Numbered from the stretch's first letter, positions 35,301 through 43,959 are shown. The stretch: DNA of 64,000 nt from Syntrophaceae bacterium (GCA_013177825.1 JABLXX010000002.1:186001-250000); one strand, 5' to 3'. Translations and numbers: made by a program. Notes: generated by a model from the letters alone, not told the origin.

Positions 35301-37427
35301 ATGAAAAACAATATGCCGTCGCAAAAGAAAATCGAGCAGCTCAAGTTCGAGCTGAAGACCAAGGACAGGATCCTGGCTTCCATCCACAACATCAGCCAAC
35401 TGCTCACCCGCTCCATATCCCTGGACATGATTCTCAACGCCATTGTGAAGGAGACCCGGAGCATTTTCGGCCTGCAGCGGGTGGCCCTGTTCCTGATCAA
35501 ACGCGATGCGGGTCTTCTGGAATGCAAATACATCGTGGGCTTCAATTACGAGGAGACCCAGAGAGCCCTGAATTTCCCGCTGGATCTCGAGCGCCACCGG
35601 TGCAGGGAAACACTGGCCGTAAGGACCGGGAAAACGATCTTCATCAAGGATGCCCAGACCGATCCGCAGATTACGGAGACGGACCGGAAGATGGACCGGT
35701 ACTGGAAGCGCGTCTCCACGATCACGGCGCCTCTGAAAATCAGGAAGGACATCATCGGGGTACTGGAGGGGGACCGGACATACGAAACGCTCGATCTGAG
35801 CAAGGCGGAGATCAAGCTGTTTTCGATCTTTGCGAATCAGGCCAGCATCATCATCGAGAACGCCCGGCTGAACGAGCAGAACCAGAAAAAAATCAAGCAG
35901 CTGCTTTATCTTCAGGAAATTGTGAAGAACACGAGTTCCGTACTGGATTACCGGACGCTTCAGAACATCATCACCGGCAGCGCCATGAACATCACAAAGT
36001 CAACGGCGAGCTATATTTTCCTGAAGCATCGCGACGGGTTGAAAATGGCGGCCTACAAAGGCCCGGCAAAAGCGGGCAGGAAGAAATTCCATCTGGAAAC
36101 GGGACAGGGTCTGATCGGTTATGCCGCGGAACACGAAACGCCCATTCTTGCAAACGATGTAACGTCCGATGACCGCTACGTCGAACTGGTTCCCGGCGTC
36201 CGATCGCAGATCTCCGTTCCCCTGGCCGGCGGCGACAAGGTGGCGGGCGTTCTGACCGTCGTCAGCGACAAGCCCGGTGCCTTCAGTCCCGATGACATGA
36301 GCCTGTTCACGCTCCTGGCCGGCCATGTCTCCGTCATCCTGAAAAACGTGAATCTGTACGAGCAGATCATTCAGGAGAGAAACATTGCGGAAAACATTCT
36401 GGAAAGTTCGCCCAACGGGATCATCACGCTCGACATTCGCAGGAGAATCATTTCCATCAACCGGAAAGCCGAGGAAATCCTGGATCTGAGCAGGTGGCAT
36501 CTCCTCGGCAAGAGAATGGAATACGTGCTTCAGGAGGACATCGTCAGGGCAATCCATTCCGATAAGGAAACGGAAACGGAGGTGAGAATCAAAAGTAGGG
36601 AAGGGGGCGTCCTGATTCTCGGTGTATCCCACACGTCACTGCGGACGAATGAACGGAATTCAGCCGGCACGCTGATTTCCATTCAGGACCTGACGGAAGG
36701 CAAAAAAACGGAAGAATTCATCCGGAGGATGGACCGGCTGCTTTCGCTGGGACAGCTCTCCGCGGGGATTGCCCATGAAATCCGGAACCCCCTGGCGAGC
36801 ATCAATTTCAACGTGCAGATGCTGGCCAAGAAAATCGTCGGCCAGAAAGAGCAGAGCATTGTCAACGATACCCTGATCGGCATCGAGAGAATCAAGAATC
36901 TGGTCAAGGGAATCCTCGATTTTGCAAAACCGGGGATCCCCGCTCTCAGCCGCGGAAACATCAACGGCGCAATTCTGGATGCCGTCATTCTGATGGACCT
37001 GCATTTCAAGAAGAAAAAGATCATCGTGAAACTGGAACTCGGAAGGGACATCCCGGAGATTATTTTTGACCCGCAGCAGATCCAGCAGGTGTTCGTAAAC
37101 ATCGTCATCAATGCCGTGGAAGCGATGCCGCAGGGGGGACGCCTTTTCATCAGGAGTGCCCTCGAGAATGAGGAAGGCGATTCAGGCCGCAGGATACTCG
37201 TTTCCGTGCGCGATAACGGATGCGGCATTGCGGATCCTCATGTCGCCAGAATATTCGATCCTTTCTTCACGACCAAGGCGGAAGGTACGGGGCTGGGCCT
37301 GTCCATCGTCCACAAGATCCTGGATCAGCACAATGCCGCCATCGATGTGGTCAGCCGGGAGGGTGAAGGAGCCGAATTTCTAATCAAATTCAACACAAAC
37401 AGGGAATTGGCAAATGTACCGTTATAA
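35301..37427 (+). CDS. GAF-GAF-PAS histidine kinase (AtoS/NtrB type)
   Basis: 708 residues, with no membrane span, so it is a cytosolic sensor. GAF1 spans about 38-190 and GAF2 208-352; PAS is about 363-465 (ILESSPNGIITLDIRRRIISIN). HisKA has H492 in LSAGIAHEIRNPLAS, and HATPase is about 590-700 (NIVINAVEAMPQGG, DNGCGI, GTGLGLSIVHKILDQH). The kinase type with HEIRNPL pairs with NtrC-class regulators, and the next gene, overlapping by 14 nt, is one. Two GAF domains suggest it senses a small cytosolic ligand, perhaps a CoA ester or acid of the upstream pathway (inference). Confidence 0.94.
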   Translation: MKNNMPSQKKIEQLKFELKTKDRILASIHNISQLLTRSISLDMILNAIVKETRSIFGLQRVALFLIKRDAGLLECKYIVGFNYEETQRALNFPLDLERHRCRETLAVRTGKTIFIKDAQTDPQITETDRKMDRYWKRVSTITAPLKIRKDIIGVLEGDRTYETLDLSKAEIKLFSIFANQASIIIENARLNEQNQKKIKQLLYLQEIVKNTSSVLDYRTLQNIITGSAMNITKSTASYIFLKHRDGLKMAAYKGPAKAGRKKFHLETGQGLIGYAAEHETPILANDVTSDDRYVELVPGVRSQISVPLAGGDKVAGVLTVVSDKPGAFSPDDMSLFTLLAGHVSVILKNVNLYEQIIQERNIAENILESSPNGIITLDIRRRIISINRKAEEILDLSRWHLLGKRMEYVLQEDIVRAIHSDKETETEVRIKSREGGVLILGVSHTSLRTNERNSAGTLISIQDLTEGKKTEEFIRRMDRLLSLGQLSAGIAHEIRNPLASINFNVQMLAKKIVGQKEQSIVNDTLIGIERIKNLVKGILDFAKPGIPALSRGNINGAILDAVILMDLHFKKKKIIVKLELGRDIPEIIFDPQQIQQVFVNIVINAVEAMPQGGRLFIRSALENEEGDSGRRILVSVRDNGCGIADPHVARIFDPFFTTKAEGTGLGLSIVHKILDQHNAAIDVVSREGEGAEFLIKFNTNRELANVPL

Positions 37428-38802
37428 AATTCTGATCGTAGACGACGACACGCTTTTGCAGAACTCGCTGAATTACATCATGGCGGACAAGTACGACACG
37501 CTGATCGCAGGGAGCGGAGAAAAGGCGATCCGGATCCTCGAAAACAACTCCATCGATCTGGTTCTCCTGGACATCCGGCTGCCCGGCATGGACGGCGTGG
37601 AGACGCTGGAAAAGATCAGGAAGCTGAACCAGGAGACGGTGGTCGTGATGATGACCGCCTACGAAGACGTGAAGACCGTCATCAAGTCAATGAAAATGGG
37701 TGCCTTCGACTATCTCGTGAAACCCCTCGATATCGACGAGCTGGACGTGATCATCGAGAAGGCGCTGGGCAATCTCAAGCTCAAGAGAGAAGTCGAGGAG
37801 CTTCGCCGTCAATACCTGAAGGAATTCGACATCGAAGACATTGTCGCCGAGAGCGGGGGGATGAAGCAGGCCTTGAAAACGGCCGGAATCATCGCGAAAA
37901 GCTACGACACGACCGTCCTGGTGGAGGGGGAGACCGGCTCCGGCAAGGAGGTGATCGCCAGGACCATCCAGTATCGAAGCTCGCGGTTCGGGAAACCCTT
38001 CATTTCCATAAACTGCGGCGCCATCAGCAGGGACCTGATCGAGAGCGAGCTTTTCGGCTATGAGAAAGGGAGCTTCACGGGCGGCCTGACGGAGGGGAAA
38101 CGCGGGAAAATCGAGCTCGCCGACAAGGGTATTCTCTTTCTCGATGAAATCGGGGAGCTGCAGCCGTCGGCCCAGGTGAAGCTGCTGAGGTTTCTGGAAG
38201 ACAAGGAATTCTACCGGGTCGGCGGAACGGAGAAAAAGAAGGCCGACGTGAGGATCATTGCCGCCACGAACCGGAACATCGAAAAAATGATCAAGGACGG
38301 CGGCTTTCGGGACGACCTTTACTACAGGCTGAACGTCGCCAAAATCCAGCTTCCTCCGCTCCGGGAGAGAATTGCCGACATCATTCCCCTCACGCTTTTT
38401 TTCATGAACAAATTCAATGATAAATTCGGGAAGAAGTTCCATGGGCTTTCGAAGGAAGCGGAAGAGAGGCTTCTCCGGTATTCATGGCCGGGCAACGTCC
38501 GGGAGCTGAAAAACGTGATCGAGCGCATCCTGCTGATGGAAGACGATGCCATGATCCGGGAGTCGCATCTTGCCTTCATGGAGAGCAACCATTCCGTGCC
38601 GGAATCGAATCACAACGGGGATTTTGTGATGCCTCCCTCCGGGATCAACCTGGACGAGCTGAACAAACGTCTGATCGTTCAGGCCCTGGAACTCAGCAGG
38701 GGCAACAGGACCAGGGCGGCCCGGCTGCTGGGCATGAGCCGCCCCACGATGATCTACCGGATCGAGAAATACGGCATCCGGATCAGCGGCGGGGATGACT
38801 GA
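37414..38802 (+). CDS. Sigma54-dependent response regulator (NtrC/AtoC class)
   Basis: 462 residues. The receiver (1-120) has D53 in VLLDIRLPGMDG and KPLD. The AAA+ domain has Walker A GETGSGKE (172-179), the sigma54-contact loop GSFTGG (219-224, normally GAFTGA), Walker B ILFLDEIGEL (240-249), and RDDLYYRLNV and YSWPGNVRELKN sensor motifs. The C-terminal Fis-type HTH ends NRTRAARLLGMSRPTMIYRIEKYG. It overlaps the kinase by 14 nt. Its probable target is the sigma54 promoter at 27325. The loop changes (A to S, final A to G) are unusual but keep the essential Thr. Confidence 0.95.
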   Translation: MYRYKILIVDDDTLLQNSLNYIMADKYDTLIAGSGEKAIRILENNSIDLVLLDIRLPGMDGVETLEKIRKLNQETVVVMMTAYEDVKTVIKSMKMGAFDYLVKPLDIDELDVIIEKALGNLKLKREVEELRRQYLKEFDIEDIVAESGGMKQALKTAGIIAKSYDTTVLVEGETGSGKEVIARTIQYRSSRFGKPFISINCGAISRDLIESELFGYEKGSFTGGLTEGKRGKIELADKGILFLDEIGELQPSAQVKLLRFLEDKEFYRVGGTEKKKADVRIIAATNRNIEKMIKDGGFRDDLYYRLNVAKIQLPPLRERIADIIPLTLFFMNKFNDKFGKKFHGLSKEAEERLLRYSWPGNVRELKNVIERILLMEDDAMIRESHLAFMESNHSVPESNHNGDFVMPPSGINLDELNKRLIVQALELSRGNRTRAARLLGMSRPTMIYRIEKYGIRISGGDD

Positions 38803-39024
38803 ACCCGATCAGACGTAATGATTTCGATAAGAACAGGTTATGACCGGATCGGCCAAATGGGCTTCCGATCCCCGAACCGCCCGTCCCGGCAGAGTCGGTC
38901 CGCCGCATTGCTTCCGCTTTGGTTTGTGCCGCCGGGTGTCATGATTGTCTGAACAAGATAGATGCCGGGGATGCGGAGTGGATGACCCGCAGCCCCGGAC
39001 CGCAAGTGGTTGAGAGATGTCCGT

Positions 39025-39345
39025 TTAACCGCAGGAGGAACAGGAGCCGCAGCCGCCGCCGGCGCTGACGAAGCCGGACGACAGCTTGAATCCTGTCCCG
39101 TGAGGGGTCTCGATGTAGTCCACGGTGATGGGCTGGATCTCGTTGAACAGGTCCTGGTTGATGACGAACGTGAGGCCGTTCTCCTCGAACACCTGATCAT
39201 CCTGCTTCTGCTCGTCCAGAGCCATTCCCAGGGAGGTTCCCGAACAGCCGCCTTCGAAAACCATCACCCGGATCGGCAGGTTTTCCTTCCTGTTCTTCAT
39301 GAATTCCTTAATCATTTCATTTGCTTTGTCCGTTATCGAGAACAT
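39025..39345 (-). CDS. HesB/IscA-family protein
   Basis: 106 residues from ATG 39345, with AGGAGA 5 nt upstream. The HesB-like fold opens FSITDKANEMIKEFMKN, has the first conserved Cys in FEGGCSGTSLGMALDE, and ends SAGGGCGSCSSCG, a C-terminal Cys cluster richer than the CGCG of classical IscA. Family members deliver Fe-S clusters or iron. The single gene has its own promoter and a leader of about 190 nt in which I find no known RNA element. Confidence 0.85.
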   Translation of the reverse strand: MFSITDKANEMIKEFMKNRKENLPIRVMVFEGGCSGTSLGMALDEQKQDDQVFEENGLTFVINQDLFNEIQPITVDYIETPHGTGFKLSSGFVSAGGGCGSCSSCG

Positions 39346-39542
39346 GTATCTCCTGTCCTTTCCGACACTTCGGTGTCCTTTAAGCGGATGCCTTTCATCG
39401 TAGACAATCCTGGAATCCTTGATCGCAGCTTCCTGGCGCGCTGACTTCATGCGTCCGCCGTCGCACACATGCTCAGTGGGCGCCGCCGGCTTTCGCCTCG
39501 CTGTAGACCGCCAGCAACCCTGCGTCCACAACAGCATAAGAC

Positions 39543-39571
39543 GAATTAAATCATCAGTTGAAGTTTGTCAA
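39543..39571 (-). promoter_or_regulatory. Sigma70-type promoter of the HesB-like gene
   Basis: On the minus strand a perfect TTGACA (39566-39571) is followed by TTTAAT at 15 nt or TAATTC at 17 nt, in a markedly AT-rich segment (39541-39660). It lies in the 449-base gap 39346-39794. Confidence 0.55.
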
Positions 39572-39660
39572 CATACAAGGGATTGATATAATTATAAATA
39601 ATTAGAATATTCCGTAACGTACTATTCGATATCCGCATTTCCAATATAGGCACAAAGAAT

Positions 39661-39695
39661 GATAAGGAACCCGTCCCGGGACCGGGACGCTTATC
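39661..39695. promoter_or_regulatory. Long inverted repeat upstream of the YjiM-like gene
   Basis: CGTCCCGG-GA-CCGGGACG (39672-39689) is a perfect 8-bp dyad. It is flanked by GATAAG (39661-39666) and CTTATC (39690-39695), which also pair. No T-run follows on either side, so it looks more like an operator or RNA hairpin than a terminator. Confidence 0.5.
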
Positions 39696-39752
39696 GAAGC
39701 AGAAATGGGCGAACGATTCACACGCCTGAAGACTCACAGATCATAGGAGCTC

Positions 39753-39768
39753 CGGCGTGTGCGTTGCC
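39753..39768 (+). promoter_or_regulatory. Possible sigma54 promoter for the YjiM-like gene
   Basis: CGGCGTG-TGCG-TTGCC keeps GG (39754-39755) and GC (39766-39767) 10 nt apart and the TTGC box. The predicted start would fall about 15 nt before the ATG, which is tight. Chance GG-N10-GC pairs are common in GC-rich DNA. Confidence 0.3.
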
Positions 39769-39794
39769 GGCTCTGGAAGACATCTGGATGAAAA

Positions 39795-40976
39795 ATGGAG
39801 AACAAACGGATGCAGGATAGTCCGGCAGATCCGCCCACCCCTGTCGACAATCCACACGCTTCAGACCCTCTCGGGCACTATCTCGAATTCCTGTTGAACA
39901 AAAGGGAACAGGGGGCTCGCATCATTGGCTTATACTGCAACTACGCTCCTGTGGAACTGATCCGGGCCATGGATGCCGTCCCCGTCTCCCTCTGCGCGTC
40001 TTCCCGCAGAACCATCCCTGCCGCGGAAGAGATATTGCCCGCAAACCTCTGTCCCATGATCAAATCCAGTTTCGGCTACATCCGCACCAATACGTGCCTC
40101 CTTTATGAGATATCCGACGCCATCATCGGCGAAACAACATGCGACGGGAAAAAGAAGATGTTCGAATTGATTGCCCATCTCAAGCCTACCCACATCATGG
40201 ACCTTCCCCAGCTTCCCGACGAAGCGGGGGCTTTGGATCGCTGGGTCGAGATGGTCGGCAGGCTCAAGACCTTTCTGGAAAGGGAGTTTCAGGCAAGCAT
40301 CACAGAAGATCGGATAGAAGCTGAGATCCTGGAGACAAACAAAAAGAACAGGATCATCAACCGTTTTTTTGATTCGGTCGCCTGCCATCCCCCTCTCGCT
40401 CACTGGCGGGAAATATACGATGTCATCGGCCTCGATTCTTTTTTGGAAAGCGAGAGGTTGAAGTTCGTGATCGAAAGGATCCTGCAGAGACTGGGTGAGC
40501 GGGCTGCGAAAGGAATCCGCTTTGGGAACGACCGTTCTCCCCGGGTCCTCGTGACAGGTTGTCCCATCGGCGGCGACGCAAGCAAGGTCTTGCAGATCAT
40601 CGACGAAGCAGGAGGAGTAATCGTAGGGTTGGAGGCCTGCGGCGGTATGAAGGGTTATTCCATTGAGATGGAGGAGGGGACCGGGGATCCCCTGCGGGCC
40701 GTTGCGGAAGCCACCCTGAAGATTCCCTGCTCCTGCATGACTCCGAACAGGAGGCGTCTTGACGCACTGGATGAGATGATTGCGAGGTTCAAACCCGATG
40801 TGGTTGTCGATGTTGTTCTGCACGCCTGTCACGCATACAACATAGAATCACTGAAAATTCTCGGACATATGAAGGATCGGCACGGGCTGCCCGGTCTGAA
40901 AATAGAAACGGATTATTCCGACGGTGATGTGGAACGGATTCGGACGCGGGTTGAGGCCCTCTTTGAATGCTTGTGA
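39795..40976 (+). CDS. Double-cubane cluster protein / 2-hydroxyacyl-CoA dehydratase-like (YjiM type)
   Basis: 393 residues. Cysteines lie at the conserved points of the HgdB/FldB/YjiM superfamily: LYCNYAPVELI, NLCPMIKSSFGYI, GETTCDGKKKMFE, VTGCPIGGDASKV, EACGGMKG, KIPCSCMTPNRRR and HACHAYNIE. The ETTCDGKKKM motif points to the single-subunit YjiM or double-cubane group rather than a two-subunit dehydratase. Such proteins are reduced by an ATP-dependent activase (YjiL/HgdC type) and carry out low-potential reductions. No activase gene is in the window. ATG 39795 follows another possible ATG at 39788 in a different frame. Confidence 0.85.
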   Translation: MENKRMQDSPADPPTPVDNPHASDPLGHYLEFLLNKREQGARIIGLYCNYAPVELIRAMDAVPVSLCASSRRTIPAAEEILPANLCPMIKSSFGYIRTNTCLLYEISDAIIGETTCDGKKKMFELIAHLKPTHIMDLPQLPDEAGALDRWVEMVGRLKTFLEREFQASITEDRIEAEILETNKKNRIINRFFDSVACHPPLAHWREIYDVIGLDSFLESERLKFVIERILQRLGERAAKGIRFGNDRSPRVLVTGCPIGGDASKVLQIIDEAGGVIVGLEACGGMKGYSIEMEEGTGDPLRAVAEATLKIPCSCMTPNRRRLDALDEMIARFKPDVVVDVVLHACHAYNIESLKILGHMKDRHGLPGLKIETDYSDGDVERIRTRVEALFECL

Positions 40977-41160
40977 CTTCGATGGTTGCTTCTGCTGATC
41001 TGTTCAATGGATCGGGATCCGTCATCATCTCCCCCCGTTCACATCCGCTTGAGGCAACCGGCTGCAAGCCGGACATTGACGGATCCACCGCTCCTGCCGG
41101 GCAAAAGGTCTTTACTCCCGGGAATGGCTGTGGTTTAATCCCGGGCCGAAAGGGGGTCCC

Positions 41161-41373
41161 ATGGTCAGGCTTTCCGACGGGAGCGAGCTCTGCCGCGTCT
41201 GCAATGCAAAACCTTCCGTGGTCCTGTGCGACGGCTGCGAGAAGGCTCTCTGCGTGAACTGTCGGAAATTCGACCTCTGGGGCTACGGCTGCGGCCACGT
41301 GGATACGAAGGTATTCTGCCAGGTCTGTGCCCGGGATCCCCGCATCAACCCGTACGGCGGCTGTATTGACTGA
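41161..41373 (+). CDS. Small Cys-rich zinc-finger protein
   Basis: 70 residues with eleven cysteines and a His (CRVCNAKPSVVLCDGCEKALC, CRKFDLWGYGCGH, FCQVCARD). The spacing CxxC...CxxC...CxxC...CxH...CxxC resembles a B-box-like or double zinc-ribbon fold. AAAGGGGG lies upstream. It ends 4 nt before the YihY-type gene, so the two are one unit, and it may be a soluble partner of that membrane protein. Function unknown. Confidence 0.72.
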   Translation: MVRLSDGSELCRVCNAKPSVVLCDGCEKALCVNCRKFDLWGYGCGHVDTKVFCQVCARDPRINPYGGCID

Positions 41374-41377
41374 GGGA

Positions 41378-42928
41378 ATGCGTACGCCCACGCCCGAAGA
41401 AGGACCCACCAACGGCGCACACCGCTCCCGGTCCATCCTGCACCGGATCCAGATGAAACTCGCCAGCGCCTGGGACGTTCTCGTGGATTCGGTGATCAAC
41501 TACCAGAACAACGGGGACGTGAACCAGGCGGCGGCCATCGCCTTCTACGCCATCCTCTCCTTTCTGCCCCTGTTCATCCTCACCTTTCTGGTGGTGGGGT
41601 ATGTCTTCAGCTCCCACCCGGAGGTGCAGCGGCAGCTCATCGAAGGCATCCAGCGCTTCCATCCCTATTTTACGGGAGACATCCTGATTCAGCTCGGACA
41701 ACTGGACGAGAAAAGCCGGCTTCTGGGCTGGGTGGGCTTCATCACCCTCATCTGGTTCTCCTCGATGATCTTCGGCGCCGCAGAGACCGCCTTCAACCTG
41801 ATCTACCGCACGAAGACAATCCGGAACTATGTGGTTTCGAAGCTGCTGTCCTTCGCCATGATCCCGGCAGCCTGGGCCGTCGGTGTCCTGAGCCTGGGGA
41901 TCACGACCGTCGCGACCGTGGTGGCCAACCAGCCGGTCCTGGCGGACAGCCTCTTCACCCATCTTCCCATCCTGAAGGGTTTCCTGTTCCGCTATGTTCT
42001 CCCTTATATCGTTACGGTGATCTTTTTTACCATTGTCTACAAGGTCATTCCGGTGAACAAGATCACCCTGGGGCTGGCCTTCACGGGAAGCGCCGTTTTT
42101 TCGGCCCTGATGGAGGTGGCGAAACATTTCTTCGCCTGGTACATCGCGAACTACACGCGCTACCACATCATCTTCGGCTCTCTGGAGACCGTGGTCATCC
42201 TGATCATCTGGGTTTTCTACGTGGCCCTCATCTTCCTGTTCTGCGCGGAACTGATGGCCTCCTACCGGCGCCGTGACCTGATCCTTATCGAAAGGGCCCT
42301 CCTGAAACCCGGTGCGCCCGGGATGAAGGTCTGGGAGCGGCTCTTCCGCCGCTTCGGCATCATCTACCCGCCGGGGGGCACGATCTTCCAGGAAGGTGAC
42401 GATGGGCGGGACATGTATTTCATCCTGGCCGGACGCATCCGGTTGGAGAGGAAGGCCGGACGGGTTCGCAAGATCCTGGCGGAGATGGGCCCCGGCGAGT
42501 ACTTCGGCGAGATGGCCACCCTCCTCGAAGCGCCCCGGACCGCCACGGCCAGCGCTCTGGAGGAGAGCGATGTGGCCGTCATCGACGGCGGGACCCTCCG
42601 CCGCCTCCTCCGGGAGAACGACGAGATGTCCATGTTCATGCTGAAGGAGTTCTCCCAGCGGATCCGCCATACCGACGCGCTGGTGGACGAGCTGTCCCAG
42701 TGGTGGCTCCGCCTGGTGGCCATTCTTTATCTGAACCGCTCCTGGCCGCTGCCCGCGGACGCGGATCCGGTGGCGGAGATCGCCGCCTGCTGCGGCAGGG
42801 ATCTCGAGGAGATCCGGGACGTCCTGGCCGATCTGGGCGAGCAGGGGGTCGTCGATTTCCGGGAAGGACGTTTGACCCGATTTGACCCGGAGCGGGCGTG
42901 GGAGGTCAGCAGAACGCATATCTATTAG
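41378..42928 (+). CDS. YihY/BrkB membrane protein fused to a cyclic-nucleotide-binding domain
   Basis: About 516 residues from ATG 41378. Residues 10-290 are the YihY/UPF0761 domain with six spans (AAAIAFYAILSFLPLFILTF, LIWFSSMIFGAAETAFNLIYR, VILIIWVFYVALIFLFCAELMAS), once misnamed RNase BN. Residues about 325-440 are a CAP-type nucleotide-binding fold (GGTIFQEGDDGRDMYFILAGRI, GPGEYFGEMATLLEAPRTATASA). The phosphate-binding cassette FGEMATLLEAPRTATA is intact enough to bind cNMP. The last ~90 residues resemble a Crp-like helical tail without a clear DNA-recognition helix. Its stop codon overlaps the palindromic repeat that follows. Confidence 0.88.
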   Translation: MRTPTPEEGPTNGAHRSRSILHRIQMKLASAWDVLVDSVINYQNNGDVNQAAAIAFYAILSFLPLFILTFLVVGYVFSSHPEVQRQLIEGIQRFHPYFTGDILIQLGQLDEKSRLLGWVGFITLIWFSSMIFGAAETAFNLIYRTKTIRNYVVSKLLSFAMIPAAWAVGVLSLGITTVATVVANQPVLADSLFTHLPILKGFLFRYVLPYIVTVIFFTIVYKVIPVNKITLGLAFTGSAVFSALMEVAKHFFAWYIANYTRYHIIFGSLETVVILIIWVFYVALIFLFCAELMASYRRRDLILIERALLKPGAPGMKVWERLFRRFGIIYPPGGTIFQEGDDGRDMYFILAGRIRLERKAGRVRKILAEMGPGEYFGEMATLLEAPRTATASALEESDVAVIDGGTLRRLLRENDEMSMFMLKEFSQRIRHTDALVDELSQWWLRLVAILYLNRSWPLPADADPVAEIAACCGRDLEEIRDVLADLGEQGVVDFREGRLTRFDPERAWEVSRTHIY

Positions 42929-43048
42929 GCTGTTGACAAACGCCCGTCTGCGGCGTTTCCCTTGTCCCTCGCCAATCGACGTACCAGGGGTACGCCTCAT
43001 GGCTCGGGACTTCGGGGGCCTTGCATCCGGGCATTTTTGAACAGCCTG
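42927..43048. repeat. 122-bp imperfect palindromic repeat element
   Basis: The element starts AGGCTGTT (42927) and ends AACAGCCT (43040-43047). Its two halves are imperfect inverted copies (AAA-GCCCG, TGC, GTCCC, GCCA and CGTACC blocks align) around the centre GTACC-AGG-GGTAC. It begins inside the stop codon of the YihY-type gene. It resembles dispersed REP/MITE-like palindromes that I recall from Desulfobacterota genomes. Only one copy is seen here, plus a lone GGGCTGTTGAGGCG at about 43060. It would fold into a long hairpin. Confidence 0.7.
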
Positions 43049-43125
43049 GAAATGTGTTTTTCTGACGGGCTGTTGAGGCGGTGTGAGAGAGGGCGTGCCG
43101 TTACAGTGAATGAGGAGGAACGGCG

Positions 43126-43959
43126 ATGGAGACACCGGCGGAACGATGGCTTGACGTCAATGGACTTTCGTTTCGGTATCTCGACTGGGGGGGAGACGGA
43201 CTGCCCTTCCTGGTTCTGCTTCATGGAATCGGCGACAGCGCCCATGTCTGGGATCTCTTTGCCCGGGAGGCCCGCCGTCATTTTCGGGTCGTCGCCCTTG
43301 ACCAGCGAGGTCACGGCCGGAGTGGTTGGTCCAGGCCCGCGGCGTATCGTCTGGATGATTATGTGGGGGATCTGGAGGCGGTGGTCGAACGCCTCGCTCC
43401 CCGGAACCCGATCCTCATGGGGCACTCCATGGGAGCCCTTCACGCCACGGCCTTTGCGGCCCGGCATCCCGGCTGTGCGGCGGCCCTGGTCCATGTGGAC
43501 ATCGAGCCCTGCCCGCCGCCCTGGAACAAGAAATACCTGACGGGACTCTACCGCGATCTTCCCGAGTCGTACGAATCGGTCGATGCATTCGTGAGCCGGC
43601 GGATGGAAAACAGCGCCCATGCCGACCGGGACCGCCTCCTAGCGCTGTCTCCCCACAACCTGCGGGAGGAGAACGGCCGGTATTACGCCCTCAGCGACCG
43701 GGAGGTCTACGCCCACTTCGACCCGGACTACGACCTGCGCGCCGTGCTGCCCCGCATCGCCTGCCCGGTCCTGGTCGTGAGGGGCGAGGACAGCCTGGTC
43801 CTGCCTCGGGAACCGGCGGAGGAGATGTGCAGGAGCCTGCCGCTGGGTTCCCTGGCGGAGATCCCCCGGGCGGCCCACCCCGTTCACACGGACAACCCCG
43901 AGGCGTTCCGGGATGCGGTGTTCCGCTTTCTGGCGGATCACGGCCTGCTGGCCGGCTGA
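43126..43959 (+). CDS. Alpha/beta-hydrolase
   Basis: 277 residues, a complete alpha/beta-hydrolase fold. FLVLLHGIGDSAHVWD is the oxyanion strand, LDQRGHGRSG follows, the nucleophile Ser is in GHSMGALHA, the Asp in VVRGEDSLV and the His in AAHPVHTDNP. It may be an esterase, lactonase or C-C hydrolase; the sequence does not decide. AATGAGGAGG lies upstream. It is a single gene after the palindromic repeat. Confidence 0.88.
   Translation: METPAERWLDVNGLSFRYLDWGGDGLPFLVLLHGIGDSAHVWDLFAREARRHFRVVALDQRGHGRSGWSRPAAYRLDDYVGDLEAVVERLAPRNPILMGHSMGALHATAFAARHPGCAAALVHVDIEPCPPPWNKKYLTGLYRDLPESYESVDAFVSRRMENSAHADRDRLLALSPHNLREENGRYYALSDREVYAHFDPDYDLRAVLPRIACPVLVVRGEDSLVLPREPAEEMCRSLPLGSLAEIPRAAHPVHTDNPEAFRDAVFRFLADHGLLAG

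Noticed and set aside
39346-39536. The ~190-nt leader of the HesB-like gene as a riboswitch
   Set aside because: It holds a small hairpin (GGACACCGAAGTGTC) but no conserved core of a riboswitch class that I recognise.
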